In this document: in pieces, positions 33,793 to 44,643 of the stretch | How positions within the stretch are numbered: the stretch's first letter is position 1 | Layout of the letters: every line of letters begins with the position of its first letter | Origin: an uncultured Bacilli bacterium | Lineage (GTDB): Bacteria > Bacillota_I > Bacilli_A > RF39 > UBA660 | NCBI GenBank assembly: GCA_947629265.1 | Contig: CANRCZ010000007.1 | Location: 1-48,178 of the forward strand | DNA: 48,178 bases | Direction: 5' to 3' | Position numbers and translations under genes: made by a program | The notes under the pieces: generated by a model | Database searches by the model: none | Told to the model about the DNA's origin: nothing | The model's input: the letters and a program-made list of their open reading frames with translations, nothing else

Positions 33793-34507
33793 ATTGTGGT
33801 TTTGACAAAATATAAGGATCATCTTGAGTACCTGTTCCTCTTTTAGAAGCTATAAGACTTTTTAGTTCGACAACTACTCTAAGACCATATTCTTGATTAC
33901 TACTTTTAGCTAACTTTTTATCAGCAGTTGTCCACTGATATAAAGTTTCATCTTCACTACTTAAATAGTAATTACCGACATCGATTAAACCATTATCATT
34001 ACCACATTCTTGACTAGAAACACCTAGACATAAGGCATGATCCATAGCGGTTAAATCGTGGAAATCTGAAACATTAAAAGTTCTAACTTTTTGAGCATAT
34101 GTTTGATTTAAATATTTTCCTAATAATTTATCAATAGCTTGTGTTGTTGTTTCACCACTAGCTAAATTACTAGGATTATAACATACCGGAATACCACTAC
34201 TTACAAGGGTTACGGTATCGTCAATTACGTTTAATATTTGCCAGCTATTTAAAGTATTAGCAGCTACTGAACCACAAGCTTGATTAGTATATGTAACAGG
34301 ATATGATACATACTGTCCTATATTAGCTGTCGATAGATAGTAGCTTCGACTTATGATATCGCTATCGTTTAATATATCATCTTTGATCGTTTCATATATC
34401 TTTCTTCTATTTGAAAATAACGCCAATAAAGATGAATATAAGGCTAAGAAAAGAAGCAGTATGATGAATATCATTCCGGTTGCAACAAAACCTTTATTGT
34501 TCTTCAT
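33791..34507 (-). CDS. Pseudopilin-like surface protein with the family C-terminal domain
   Basis: 238 residues. The N terminus MKNNKGFVATGMIFIILLLF followed by LALYSSLLALFS has the charged head and long helix of pseudopilins, but the sequence after Gly is FVATG rather than FTLIE, so cleavage is uncertain. The body parallels the phase-variable proteins: NIGQYVSYPVTY, NSWQILN, VTLVSSGIPVCYN, YYLSSEDETLYQW and YGLRVVVELKS, then GTGTQDDPYIL. The gene start overlaps the end of HerA2 by 14 bases, so it is translationally coupled to it. Confidence 0.75.
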   Translation of the reverse strand: MKNNKGFVATGMIFIILLLFLALYSSLLALFSNRRKIYETIKDDILNDSDIISRSYYLSTANIGQYVSYPVTYTNQACGSVAANTLNSWQILNVIDDTVTLVSSGIPVCYNPSNLASGETTTQAIDKLLGKYLNQTYAQKVRTFNVSDFHDLTAMDHALCLGVSSQECGNDNGLIDVGNYYLSSEDETLYQWTTADKKLAKSSNQEYGLRVVVELKSLIASKRGTGTQDDPYILSKPQ

Positions 34508-36281
34508 GTTTATTTCTCCTTACAAACCAAGTTGCTACTATATTACAGCTATTGCTTGATGGACTAGGATCTGGCATTTTTAATTTAACGATGACAGGGA
34601 CTTTAAAAGCTTGACCAAAGGCTATACAATTACCAGGTTGTAACGTTTTTAATTTTTTAATTATCTCTGGTGTAATGTTTGGAACCATCTCATTTATGTA
34701 TGATACATCGGCTGGATGTAACATTTTAAATATTAGGAAATTGCTACATTGTGATATAGCGGTTTCTGATAATTCAGATGGTCTTTGGGTAATAAGTCCT
34801 AAGATAACACCATATTTACGTCCCTCTTTGGTAATTCTTTCAAAGATATTATAACCAAGTAAATATTTATCGTTATCATCTTGAACGTATCTATGAGCTT
34901 CTTCTAGGATAATATGAAATGGTAAGGTAGCTCTTTTTTCCATACTTTTAGCGTAATCAAACAACAATTTTGAATAAATTTTGGTTATATTTTTCGCTAA
35001 TCTATCATCGATATAGTTAATGTTGAAATTGATAATTTGCGCTTTTCTTCCGTTATCCATCGTTAGTAATTCTTTGATATAATCTTTGGTTGTAACGTAT
35101 TCTTCATGTTCAAAGTAGACACTTTCATCACTATTTAGTAAAGCATGCATTCTTACCTTTAAGACGTTCATTTCATCATAGATTTTATCACTATTTAAAA
35201 TTCCCTCAGAAATTAAGGCAAAATCAAAGGCATCTGATAAGTCTTTTAAGGTATATTTGAATGAACCATCTGGTAAGCTTAATTCGTAATCATCGGTTAC
35301 GAAAGTATCTAGGAAACTAGCAACTAATTCCATTTCTCTTAGTTTACCAGTTGCATCGATATTTAAACAGTTTTTAATTGGTCTAGTATAACCAGGTTGA
35401 ACTATTAGAGTTTCTAGGTTTAATTCACTTGTATTATAGTAAGTAAGTACTGAGAAAATTTGATCTCTTATTTGAGCTGGTGATTTACCACTACTTAGAA
35501 TATCGATTAAAGCTCTAGCGATGATATCGTTTTTGCTTTTTAAAACCTCTTCTTCTTTTCTAGCGAATACGTTAACTAGTTTCATAGCTTTTTCGATAAT
35601 TGGTAGTTGTGAATGTTTATCAGCACCTAATAATAAGGCTATATCATCGACACCTAATAACCAAATTGGTATTGATATATGTGGTAGTTCTTCATCGTTT
35701 AGATTGGTTGTATAAGCTTTAAAACCTATTTCCTTTACTTTTTCGTTTAGACGATTGAAAGCACTATGATATTCACCGTATGCATCGAATAAGAACAGAC
35801 TTGCCCGATATGGAACGGGATCATTTTTAGAAAATAAGTTTTGGAATACTCTCGATACTCCACATGATTTACCACTACCAGTCGCTCCAAATATCGCGAA
35901 ATGTTCTTGGAAAAAACTATTAATATCAACAGCGATATCAACATTGTCGTATATAGCACTTTTACCAATCAATAGATGCTCAGCTTCATTATATTCACCT
36001 ACGCTTAAAATAGATGATAATAATTCTTTAGGAACTAAATTAACTGAAGCTCCAAATGATGGTTTTTTAGATACACCAGATATAAATTCACCATCTTCTA
36101 TTTGACCTAGCATATTAATCATAGCTTGTCGATTATTTATATCGGTTATCTCTCCTATTACCTCTACTTTATCATCTTTCATTGAAACATGTAAATTTAC
36201 TAAATTCTCATAATCGTTTATATCTATTTTTAAATCAACTATTACGTTGTTTCCCTCAATCCCGTTTATTCTCCCTAACAT
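34494..36281 (-). CDS. HerA/DUF87-type ATPase, copy 2
   Basis: 595 residues, paralogous over its full length to 24884-26632. Walker A is GATGSGKSCG (about 144-153) and the Walker B region FHIILEEAHRYV (about 470-481), followed by the ITQRPSELSETAISQCSNF segment and the C-terminal PGNCIAFGQAFKVPVIVK. N-terminal HAS-barrel-like domain. Overlaps the pseudopilin-like gene by 14 bases, an unusual partner for a DNA translocase. AGGAGAG precedes the ATG. Confidence 0.85.
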   Translation of the reverse strand: MLGRINGIEGNNVIVDLKIDINDYENLVNLHVSMKDDKVEVIGEITDINNRQAMINMLGQIEDGEFISGVSKKPSFGASVNLVPKELLSSILSVGEYNEAEHLLIGKSAIYDNVDIAVDINSFFQEHFAIFGATGSGKSCGVSRVFQNLFSKNDPVPYRASLFLFDAYGEYHSAFNRLNEKVKEIGFKAYTTNLNDEELPHISIPIWLLGVDDIALLLGADKHSQLPIIEKAMKLVNVFARKEEEVLKSKNDIIARALIDILSSGKSPAQIRDQIFSVLTYYNTSELNLETLIVQPGYTRPIKNCLNIDATGKLREMELVASFLDTFVTDDYELSLPDGSFKYTLKDLSDAFDFALISEGILNSDKIYDEMNVLKVRMHALLNSDESVYFEHEEYVTTKDYIKELLTMDNGRKAQIINFNINYIDDRLAKNITKIYSKLLFDYAKSMEKRATLPFHIILEEAHRYVQDDNDKYLLGYNIFERITKEGRKYGVILGLITQRPSELSETAISQCSNFLIFKMLHPADVSYINEMVPNITPEIIKKLKTLQPGNCIAFGQAFKVPVIVKLKMPDPSPSSNSCNIVATWFVRRNKHEEQ

Positions 36282-36306
36282 AACTCTCTCCTATCTTTAA
36301 TAATTA

Positions 36307-36335
36307 TACAATATTTTGGCTTATTTGAAAAGGTT
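36307..36335 (-). promoter_or_regulatory. Possible HerA2 promoter
   Basis: Minus strand TTTTCA, 17 bases, TATAAT at the end of the interval nearest the gene; the -35 is weak. Confidence 0.45.
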
Positions 36336-36357
36336 ATAAAGGGATATTATGAAAAAA

Positions 36358-36375
36358 AACTCATTAAAGAGTTAA
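36358..36375 (-). terminator. Probable terminator of 36372-37316
   Basis: Short minus-strand hairpin AACTC / GAGTT followed by an eight-T run; overlaps the stop. Confidence 0.5.
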
Positions 36376-37316
36376 TTTGGAGTTTGAAAATTTTTAGATT
36401 GTATATCAAATTGAGAATAACCAGGGTTTGAATAAATACTTGGAGAAAGAGAATTATCATATTCAAATGTAATATTTGAATATGATGTTGACATAGAATG
36501 TTTTGCTCCACTACTATCAGTATAACCTCCCATAAAAGAAACTACATGTTCACCACCTATATCTGAAACATCTAGTTCATAGGCTGTCCAAGTGGCAGGA
36601 AGAGATATATATGTTACACGTGCACCTGCATATAAAAGTTTATCATTATAATTACCATCTAAATTATCGGATACAAATACCTCAATCATACCATAATCAG
36701 CACTACGCTTAGCATAAAATTTAATACTTTTTACATAAGTTAAGTCCATTTTATAATCCCATCTAAGAAAATTAGATGGAGACATTTTAGTACTATCACA
36801 ACAAGCATTATCAGTTGCAGCCCCCGTAATAGTAAAACCATCTGTTCCATTATAACCTGTTCCTATTAAATAAGTTGGTGTTACATTTTTAAACGTTCCT
36901 TTATCTAAAATCGCTTTTGTTACTGATAAATGATCTACTTTAACATTTATATCAGATACTATATCACCAGCTTTAGCGGTAATTACTGTCGTACCTATCT
37001 CTTTACCAGTTACTACACCATTATCAACACTTGCAACTTTATTATTACTACTTGTCCAAGTAGCCGTCTCTTTAGATTGTAACTGTATACTTTCATTTAT
37101 ACCAAGTTTTATACTCGTAAAATCGTTTATCTTATCAACCTTTACAAGCAAGTCATCCAAAGCAGACTTAACAGTCATTACCTTATCACCTTTACTATAA
37201 CTTACACTATCACTAGTTAGTTTGCTTTCACCATAAGTTACATAACCAGTTATAATAAATAAGGTCAAACCAACTAACAATACGCTTCCTTTAAATAGCT
37301 TATTTTTAACCATCAT
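36372..37316 (-). CDS. Membrane-anchored surface protein with Big2-like domain (XRE-controlled member)
   Basis: 314 residues. Signal anchor (LLVGLTLFIITGYVTYG, about 13-29), then the shared module LTSDSVSY with TVKSALDDLLVK (about 33-58), a Big2-like Ig domain (TWTSSNNKVASV, VVTGKEIGTTVITAKAG, about 84-120), and a C-terminal beta-rich domain (about 135-300) with a GFTITGAATDN start that differs from the GFRPVVVLK domain of its relatives. It resembles a carbohydrate-binding jelly roll in composition, which is only an impression. No poly-G tract; frame intact. Diverges from the XRE regulator at 37439-37651 across an operator-rich region. Confidence 0.75.
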   Translation of the reverse strand: MMVKNKLFKGSVLLVGLTLFIITGYVTYGESKLTSDSVSYSKGDKVMTVKSALDDLLVKVDKINDFTSIKLGINESIQLQSKETATWTSSNNKVASVDNGVVTGKEIGTTVITAKAGDIVSDINVKVDHLSVTKAILDKGTFKNVTPTYLIGTGYNGTDGFTITGAATDNACCDSTKMSPSNFLRWDYKMDLTYVKSIKFYAKRSADYGMIEVFVSDNLDGNYNDKLLYAGARVTYISLPATWTAYELDVSDIGGEHVVSFMGGYTDSSGAKHSMSTSYSNITFEYDNSLSPSIYSNPGYSQFDIQSKNFQTPN

Positions 37317-37343
37317 ATCACCTCATATAAAATATTATGGGAC

Positions 37344-37436
37344 ATAGTTGCCCTGTAATTAAATTATAACTCTATGGGGCAAAGATGTCAATGTAAAAAT
37401 GGGGCAAACTTGCTAAAATTTAAATATGGGGTGTAA
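37344..37436. promoter_or_regulatory. Operator cluster with TGGGGCAA-type repeats
   Basis: Two direct copies of ATGGGGCAAA (37374-37383 and 37399-37408), an inverted TTGCCC (about 37348-37353) and a partial TATGGGG (37426-37432) lie between divergent genes. One copy is inside the spacer of the minus promoter and one near the plus -10, suggesting binding by the neighbouring XRE protein. Confidence 0.6.
37363..37391 (-). promoter_or_regulatory. Consensus promoter of the surface gene at 36372-37316
   Basis: Minus strand TTGACA (37386-37391), 17 bases, TATAAT (37363-37368). The spacer contains TTGCCCC, an operator-like repeat. Confidence 0.85.
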
Positions 37437-37438
37437 AT

Positions 37439-39645
<2,207 letters not shown>

Positions 39646-39659
39646 CTATCTATACATTA

Positions 39660-39698
39660 AAAAACTGGAGTTAAAATTATCTTAAAACTCTAGTTTTT
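39660..39698 (-). terminator. Hairpin between small membrane protein and ligA
   Basis: AAAACTGGAGTT / AACTCTAGTTTT with one mismatch and T run; a terminator or attenuator within the pcrA-ligA cluster. Confidence 0.6.
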
Positions 39699-39699
39699 A

Positions 39700-39855
39700 T
39701 TATTTAGTTTTACTTAAAGCATCGTATGTAATTCCAAAGATGATTAATCCTCCTATGATTATACCCATCCATAAAAGGGGATTGCTTTGATTAGCGATTA
39801 TCCATCCTTTAAAATTTTCGGCAATTTCATTAGCCGTATCCATAATACTTAACAT
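39700..39855 (-). CDS. Small membrane protein between pcrA and ligA
   Basis: 51 residues: MLSIMDTANEIAENFKGWII as an amphipathic head, then one hydrophobic helix (WMGIIIGGLIIFGITY) and a basic tail ALSKTK. Start ATG 39855, preceded by AAGGTAAGG that overlaps the end of pcrA. Single continuous frame to TAA at 39700-39702. No family recognised; its conserved position should be checked. Confidence 0.6.
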   Translation of the reverse strand: MLSIMDTANEIAENFKGWIIANQSNPLLWMGIIIGGLIIFGITYDALSKTK

Positions 39856-39859
39856 TGTA

Positions 39860-41941
39860 CTACCTTACCTTTCTTATTGACTTATGACCTTTGATCATTT
39901 TCTTTATTCCAATAGGATGAGCGAATGCTATCGTAAGGACATTACTATCTATACCGACGATGACACCCTCACCATATCTATCAGACACAACTTTTTCAGA
40001 TAAATTATACTCGATCGTTTCATCGATGGCTTTTTCCTTATCAAAACTAGGAACCTCTTCACCACTGATGATTTCTAAGTAATCTTTATTTATTTCATCT
40101 ATAAAACGACTTGGTAAGTTATAGCTGCTCTCACCATAAATCGTCCTCTTTCTAGCATTTAATAGATAAAGATTGTTTTTAGCTCGTGTAACAGCGACAT
40201 AGCATAGTCTTCTTTCTTCTTCTAGCTGTTCTTTATCTTGGAAAGAATTACTATGAGGAAATATCCCCTCTTCTAAGCCTGTAATGAAAACATTATTGAA
40301 TTCTAACCCCTTAGATGAATGAATAGTCATAAGGGTTACGACGTTATCATTGTTCTTCATCTCTTCCATATCGGCTACTAAGCTTATACTATCGAGAAAT
40401 TCTTCTAAAGATATTATACCACTATTTTCTTCAAAATATTTAGTAATCGACTTAAATTCCTCAAGATGCTCAATTTTAGCTTCAGCTTCCAAGGTTTTTT
40501 CTTCTTCTAATTCTTTTTTCATTCCGGTTTTATCTAGTATATAATCAACTAATTCAGTAAGTGTTAATTTTTCACTTTGGTTGATTAATTCGTTAATTAA
40601 GTTTTTAAATTCTAACTCTTTACCACTGTTTATAGCATCGAAAATACATAGGTTGTTAGAATTAGCATATGTTGTAAGTTTTTCGATTGTTTTAATACCG
40701 ATCTTTCTTTTTGGAACGTTTATAACTCTAAGTAAGGAATTATCATCCTTAGGGTTATATATAAGTTTTAAGTAAGCGATTAGATCTTTAATTTCTTTTC
40801 TTTTATAAAAATAAAATGATCCAATAACTTTATATGGTATGTTACTTTTTAAGAAAGCTTCTTCTAAATTTCTCGATTGAACATTAGTCCTATATAAGAC
40901 AGCGATTTCGTTTAAAGGAACGTTATCATCGATTAATTTTCTAATTTCGGTTACAACTTTGTATGTTTCATCTTTTTCGTTATCGGTTTTAAAGTATTTG
41001 ATTTTAAGGCCCTCGGTATTGTTAGTCCATAGGTTTTTATCTTTTCTTAAGGAATTATTTTTAATGATATCGTTTGCAACATTTAAAATATTTTTAGTTG
41101 ATCGATAATTTTCTTCTAACATGATAACTTTAGCATCGGGGTAATCTTTTTCAAAGTTTAAAATATTATGATAGTTAGCCCCTCTAAATGAGTAAATGCT
41201 TTGATCGTTATCACCAACGACACATATATTTCGGTATTTAGCACTTATCATTTTAGTTAAAATATATTGAGCTTGATTGGTATCTTGATATTCATCGATT
41301 AAAATGTATTTATATTGTTCTTGGTATTCTTTTAAAATACTAGGATAATTTTGAAATAGTTTGATTGGCATAATTAATAGATCATCAAAATCGACCGAGT
41401 TATTACTTTTTAATTTAGCTTGATATCGTTTATATATTTCGACGACTTTTTCTTCAAATAAAGTGTTAGCATATTTAGAGTATTCATCATAATCCATCAT
41501 TTCGTTTTTAGCGCCACTTATTTGATTTTTAATTTGTTTAGGGGAATATATTTTAGTATCTAAGTTCATCTCTTTTATTATTTTTTTGATGATTGCTAAA
41601 CTATCTTCACTATCGATAATGGTAAAATTTTTAGTTAATCCGATTTTATCATAATTTTGTTTTAATATAAGTAAACCAAAGGAATGGAAAGTTGATATTT
41701 GAATTCGATATGATATGTTACCTAGTAGGCCATTTACTCTTTCTTTCATCTCTTTAGCAGCTTTATTAGTAAAAGTTATAGCTAGAACATTAGTGGGATC
41801 AACTTGTTTTTCTAAGATTAAATACGCTATTCTAGTTGTTAATACTCTAGTTTTACCGCTACCAGCTCCGGCTAAAACTAGTAAAGGTCCTGTAGTATAA
41901 GTAACTGCTTCTTTTTGTCTATCGTTTAAGTTTTCTAACAT
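39860..41941 (-). CDS. pcrA: UvrD/PcrA-type ATP-dependent DNA helicase
   Basis: 693 residues. Superfamily 1 motifs: LNDRQKEAV Q-motif, Walker A AGAGSGKTRVL (about 24-34), TFTNKAAKEM (about 58-67), LIDEYQDTN (about 217-225), GDNDQSIYSFRGA (about 247-259), TIHSSKGLEF (about 549-558), VAVTRAKNNLYL. It ends with a short C-terminal RYGEGVIVGI tudor-like element. Eight bases after a polysaccharide deacetylase gene. Confidence 0.95.
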   Translation of the reverse strand: MLENLNDRQKEAVTYTTGPLLVLAGAGSGKTRVLTTRIAYLILEKQVDPTNVLAITFTNKAAKEMKERVNGLLGNISYRIQISTFHSFGLLILKQNYDKIGLTKNFTIIDSEDSLAIIKKIIKEMNLDTKIYSPKQIKNQISGAKNEMMDYDEYSKYANTLFEEKVVEIYKRYQAKLKSNNSVDFDDLLIMPIKLFQNYPSILKEYQEQYKYILIDEYQDTNQAQYILTKMISAKYRNICVVGDNDQSIYSFRGANYHNILNFEKDYPDAKVIMLEENYRSTKNILNVANDIIKNNSLRKDKNLWTNNTEGLKIKYFKTDNEKDETYKVVTEIRKLIDDNVPLNEIAVLYRTNVQSRNLEEAFLKSNIPYKVIGSFYFYKRKEIKDLIAYLKLIYNPKDDNSLLRVINVPKRKIGIKTIEKLTTYANSNNLCIFDAINSGKELEFKNLINELINQSEKLTLTELVDYILDKTGMKKELEEEKTLEAEAKIEHLEEFKSITKYFEENSGIISLEEFLDSISLVADMEEMKNNDNVVTLMTIHSSKGLEFNNVFITGLEEGIFPHSNSFQDKEQLEEERRLCYVAVTRAKNNLYLLNARKRTIYGESSYNLPSRFIDEINKDYLEIISGEEVPSFDKEKAIDETIEYNLSEKVVSDRYGEGVIVGIDSNVLTIAFAHPIGIKKMIKGHKSIRKVR

Positions 41942-41949
41942 ATAATCAC

Positions 41950-43149
41950 CTACTTTACTATTTGTTTAAAAGCTTTTAAAGTTACGCCTTTACTCATTCT
42001 AACTCGAGGTAGTTCTAAAGGATCCATACCGGGTTTAACATAACCATATTTAGTTGTAAATGCTACTTTAAAACCAGCATCTTTAGTTATTTTTTTAGTA
42101 TTATCATTAATATCACCATAAGGATATGCTAAGGCATCAGAACTACCTAATTGTTCGATGGATTTTTTTAAATCATCTAATCCCTCACTATAATTTATAC
42201 ACTGAAATATACCACCATGGCCACCAGTACAACCACCCCTATGCATATTGTAAGTATGGGATTGATAGGTTATATTGTTTGATAGGTAATTTTTAAATTT
42301 ATTACCGTTTTTACCGATGATAAATGAGGTTACTTTTACTTTATATTTATTGATGATGGGTACGGCTAATTCAAAAAATGAGGACTGTCCATCATCGATC
42401 GTTATGATAACTGATTTATCTGGTAAGGTTATTTTTTCATTTACAAAGTCTAACAGTTCTTGATAGGTTGGAAAGTAAAAATCATTTTCTTTTAGATATT
42501 TCATCTGTTCTTCAAAGTCATGAATTTCCATATAGTTATTATTTTTACCATCTGTTAGTGTTTTATCGTAAAAATAATGATACATTAAAACAGGTATTTT
42601 GTTATCGATATTTTTTTTAACATTTATTTTGCGAGTAATTTTAAATTCGTTATTGGATGAGTCTTTAACTTTATAATTTATAGTGTAAGTACCCTCTTTT
42701 TTAGTATCGACTAAACCATCAGTTACGACTTTATTACTGATATCACCATCATATTCATCAAAGGCTTCATAACCGGGATCGTTATATTTACTATTTAATT
42801 TAATGCTTATCTCTTGACCACCTTTTAAGGTTATGGTTGGTTTATTTTTATCGACAACTTTGATGGTTCTAGTTACTACTTTTTTTTGATGATGATTATT
42901 AACGGTGTATTTTATTTTATATTCGCCGATTTTACTTGTATCAACTTGACCATCTATTTTTATTTTTTTCGTAATATCTTTTTTACCTAGTTTAGCTTTA
43001 GCGCCTTTTTCTTTATATTTACTATTATAATTAATAGTTATTAATTCACTACCATTTAAGGTAATACTTGGTTTTCTTAAAAGATTATAAACTATAGATA
43101 AAGATATAATTAATAGTATAATTGTTACAATTGTTATTTTATTTTTCAT
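41950..43149 (-). CDS. Membrane-anchored polysaccharide deacetylase with two DUF5011 domains
   Basis: 399 residues. N-terminal anchor (about 5-22), two bacterial Ig-like repeats of the DUF5011 type (about 30-100 and 105-180) ending in NNEFKITRKINV, then a NodB domain: VLMYHYFYD (about 192-200), TIDDGQSSFF (about 248-257, standing for TFDDG), SHTYNMH and LAYPYGDIN (about 340-348), and DPLELPRVRM. Expected to deacetylate a cell-wall or surface polysaccharide outside the membrane. The Asp and His metal ligands appear present. Upstream of pcrA, eight bases apart. Confidence 0.88.
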   Translation of the reverse strand: MKNKITIVTIILLIISLSIVYNLLRKPSITLNGSELITINYNSKYKEKGAKAKLGKKDITKKIKIDGQVDTSKIGEYKIKYTVNNHHQKKVVTRTIKVVDKNKPTITLKGGQEISIKLNSKYNDPGYEAFDEYDGDISNKVVTDGLVDTKKEGTYTINYKVKDSSNNEFKITRKINVKKNIDNKIPVLMYHYFYDKTLTDGKNNNYMEIHDFEEQMKYLKENDFYFPTYQELLDFVNEKITLPDKSVIITIDDGQSSFFELAVPIINKYKVKVTSFIIGKNGNKFKNYLSNNITYQSHTYNMHRGGCTGGHGGIFQCINYSEGLDDLKKSIEQLGSSDALAYPYGDINDNTKKITKDAGFKVAFTTKYGYVKPGMDPLELPRVRMSKGVTLKAFKQIVK

Positions 43150-43173
43150 TTTGTCTCCTTAGCTGTTGTAATC

Positions 43174-43202
43174 ATTATATAATACAAACATACTTTTGTA
43201 AA
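43174..43202 (-). promoter_or_regulatory. Promoter of deacetylase-pcrA cluster
   Basis: Minus strand TTTACA (43197-43202), 17 bases, TATAAT (43174-43179). Confidence 0.75.
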
Positions 43203-43222
43203 TATATTTTTTCATAAAATTA

Positions 43223-43246
43223 TAAAAAGACATTTATTACATGTCC
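43223..43246 (-). terminator. Terminator of 43237-44172
   Basis: AAAGGACATG / ATGTCTTT with T run, overlapping the TAA. Confidence 0.65.
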
Positions 43247-44172
43247 TTTACTATGTTTTTTAAGTGATTTATTCTCTCTTCGTATTTAGCGATAACCATT
43301 TTATCACTTTCGATTTGAGTAACTAATCGATTGTTGATATTCCTTTGTTGTTCGATTTCTTTTTTTAAATTGAATAACATTCCTTTATATTCCTTTAATT
43401 CTTGTTCTAAACCAGTTATTTGTTCTTGATATTTAACGACTGGTACACTACCGACAACTAATGGTTTTAATTTTTTAGGTTCGTTATTATTTGGTATTTC
43501 TTCTATTTTATCTTCGATTTTAAATTCTTCAGTTGGTTGGGTTAACTTACTTGGTACGTCTTCTGCTACTAAGGTATCAGGAGCTTTAAACATGTTTTCT
43601 TCCTCTGATACTTTTTCAACCCTTTTAAGTAAATCTAAAAGACTAGCATTTAAGTCACCACTATTAGACGTATTATCTCCAACAAATGGATTAACTTGTG
43701 GATTAGGATTTGAAACTTGTTGATTAACTGCAAATGAATTATTAGCTTGTGCATCAGCTTGTTTTAAACCATTTATAAGTTTTGTATTGATATCTTCATC
43801 TTCTTTGATGATACTTTCTTCTTTAGCTAGAATATCATCTATGACAGTTTTTTTAAGTTTAAATACCCTAGCACCATTATCCATTATTTCACTTATACTA
43901 TTTAAGTTTAAATCTTCGTAACTGTAATGGGTTCCTGCTTTTATTTCTCTAAATACCTCTTGAACGATCTCTTTAACATTTGGCCACTCTTCATCGGTTA
44001 TCGGTTGATCTTCATCACCGACGATCTTTTTTATGTAAAGTTTAACATATCCCTCATTATCGATTTCATCTAAGGTATATACAAAGTATTTGTTGTTGTT
44101 ATATTTGAAATATCTAATTTTGGTAGCTTCTTTTTCACGACCACGATTGTCCATTACATACACTTTATCCAT
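43237..44172 (-). CDS. Hypothetical protein, DUF1292-like N terminus and coiled-coil C terminus
   Basis: 311 residues. The first ~80 (KYFVYTLDEIDNEGYVKLYI, EDQPITDEEWPNVKEIVQEV) recall the DUF1292/YrzB fold. The middle is Asn/Gln/Pro-rich and probably disordered. The C terminus (about 240-310) is a predicted coiled coil (YQEQITGLEQELKEYKGMLF and later ENLK heptads). No catalytic motif. Monocistronic, with its own promoter and terminator. The fold link is tentative. Confidence 0.65.
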   Translation of the reverse strand: MDKVYVMDNRGREKEATKIRYFKYNNNKYFVYTLDEIDNEGYVKLYIKKIVGDEDQPITDEEWPNVKEIVQEVFREIKAGTHYSYEDLNLNSISEIMDNGARVFKLKKTVIDDILAKEESIIKEDEDINTKLINGLKQADAQANNSFAVNQQVSNPNPQVNPFVGDNTSNSGDLNASLLDLLKRVEKVSEEENMFKAPDTLVAEDVPSKLTQPTEEFKIEDKIEEIPNNNEPKKLKPLVVGSVPVVKYQEQITGLEQELKEYKGMLFNLKKEIEQQRNINNRLVTQIESDKMVIAKYEERINHLKNIVKDM

Positions 44173-44199
44173 AATATCTACCCTCTTATTCTTATAAAG

Positions 44200-44228
44200 A
44201 TTATATCATAGCCCAATTTTATTTTCAA
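44200..44228 (-). promoter_or_regulatory. Promoter of 43237-44172
   Basis: Minus strand TTGAAA (44223-44228), 17 bases, TATAAT (44200-44205). Confidence 0.75.
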
Positions 44229-44246
44229 CAAATTTGTATGATTTTT

Positions 44247-44260
44247 TATACTTAAGTATA
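44247..44260. promoter_or_regulatory. 14-base palindrome TATACTTAAGTATA
   Basis: Perfect palindrome upstream of the SspI-like gene and its TATAAT (44283-44288), where no -35 matches at normal spacing. A possible operator or chance in AT-rich DNA. Confidence 0.3.
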
Positions 44261-44304
44261 TTTTTTCCGATTTTGATAAAAATATAATCAGAAAGGATGA
44301 TTAA

Positions 44305-44508
44305 ATGAACATTGATATAAGAAAACATATTATAAGCAATTTCAAGGACTCTAGTGTTGATGAAATTAGAGATTCGATCGTATCTGGAATAAATTCTAAT
44401 GATGAGATTGTCCTACCTGGACTTGGGGTATTATTTGAAATTTTATGGAAAAATGTGGATGATGATTATAAAAATAAACTATTAAATGTCTTAAAAGAAA
44501 ACATATAA
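44305..44508 (+). CDS. sspI: SspI-like small acid-soluble spore protein
   Basis: 67 residues. MNIDIRKHIISNFKDSSVDE and the conserved IVLPGLGVLFEILWKNVDDD follow the Bacillus SspI pattern (MLPGLGVLFEVIWKN) closely in length and spacing. SspI proteins are minor spore-core proteins. Here the promoter context is unclear and no other sporulation operon is in the window. A GGAT/AAGGATG site precedes the ATG and a hairpin terminator follows. Confidence 0.75.
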   Translation: MNIDIRKHIISNFKDSSVDEIRDSIVSGINSNDEIVLPGLGVLFEILWKNVDDDYKNKLLNVLKENI

Positions 44509-44537
44509 ACATTGACTTTACATACAATGTTTTTTTG
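44509..44537 (+). terminator. Terminator of sspI-like gene
   Basis: AACATTG / AATGTT hairpin followed by T run directly after the stop. Confidence 0.65.
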
Positions 44538-44597
44538 TTGATTAAAAAGCATATTTTGATTATATACCTACAATTAATTAAATAAAATTCATCTTTT

Positions 44598-44627
44598 TGT
44601 TATATTTAACCAAAAATTTGTTATAAT
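44598..44627 (+). promoter_or_regulatory. Promoter of CPBP protease gene
   Basis: TTGTTA (44598-44603), 18 bases, TATAAT (44622-44627) with an extended-10 TGT. Confidence 0.65.
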
Positions 44628-44643
44628 GTTTACAGGTGATAGA

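Noticed and set aside
28416-34507. Diversity-generating retroelement acting on the lectin-like C-terminal domains
   Set aside because: No reverse transcriptase gene and no template/variable repeat pair with adenine-biased substitutions is visible in the window.
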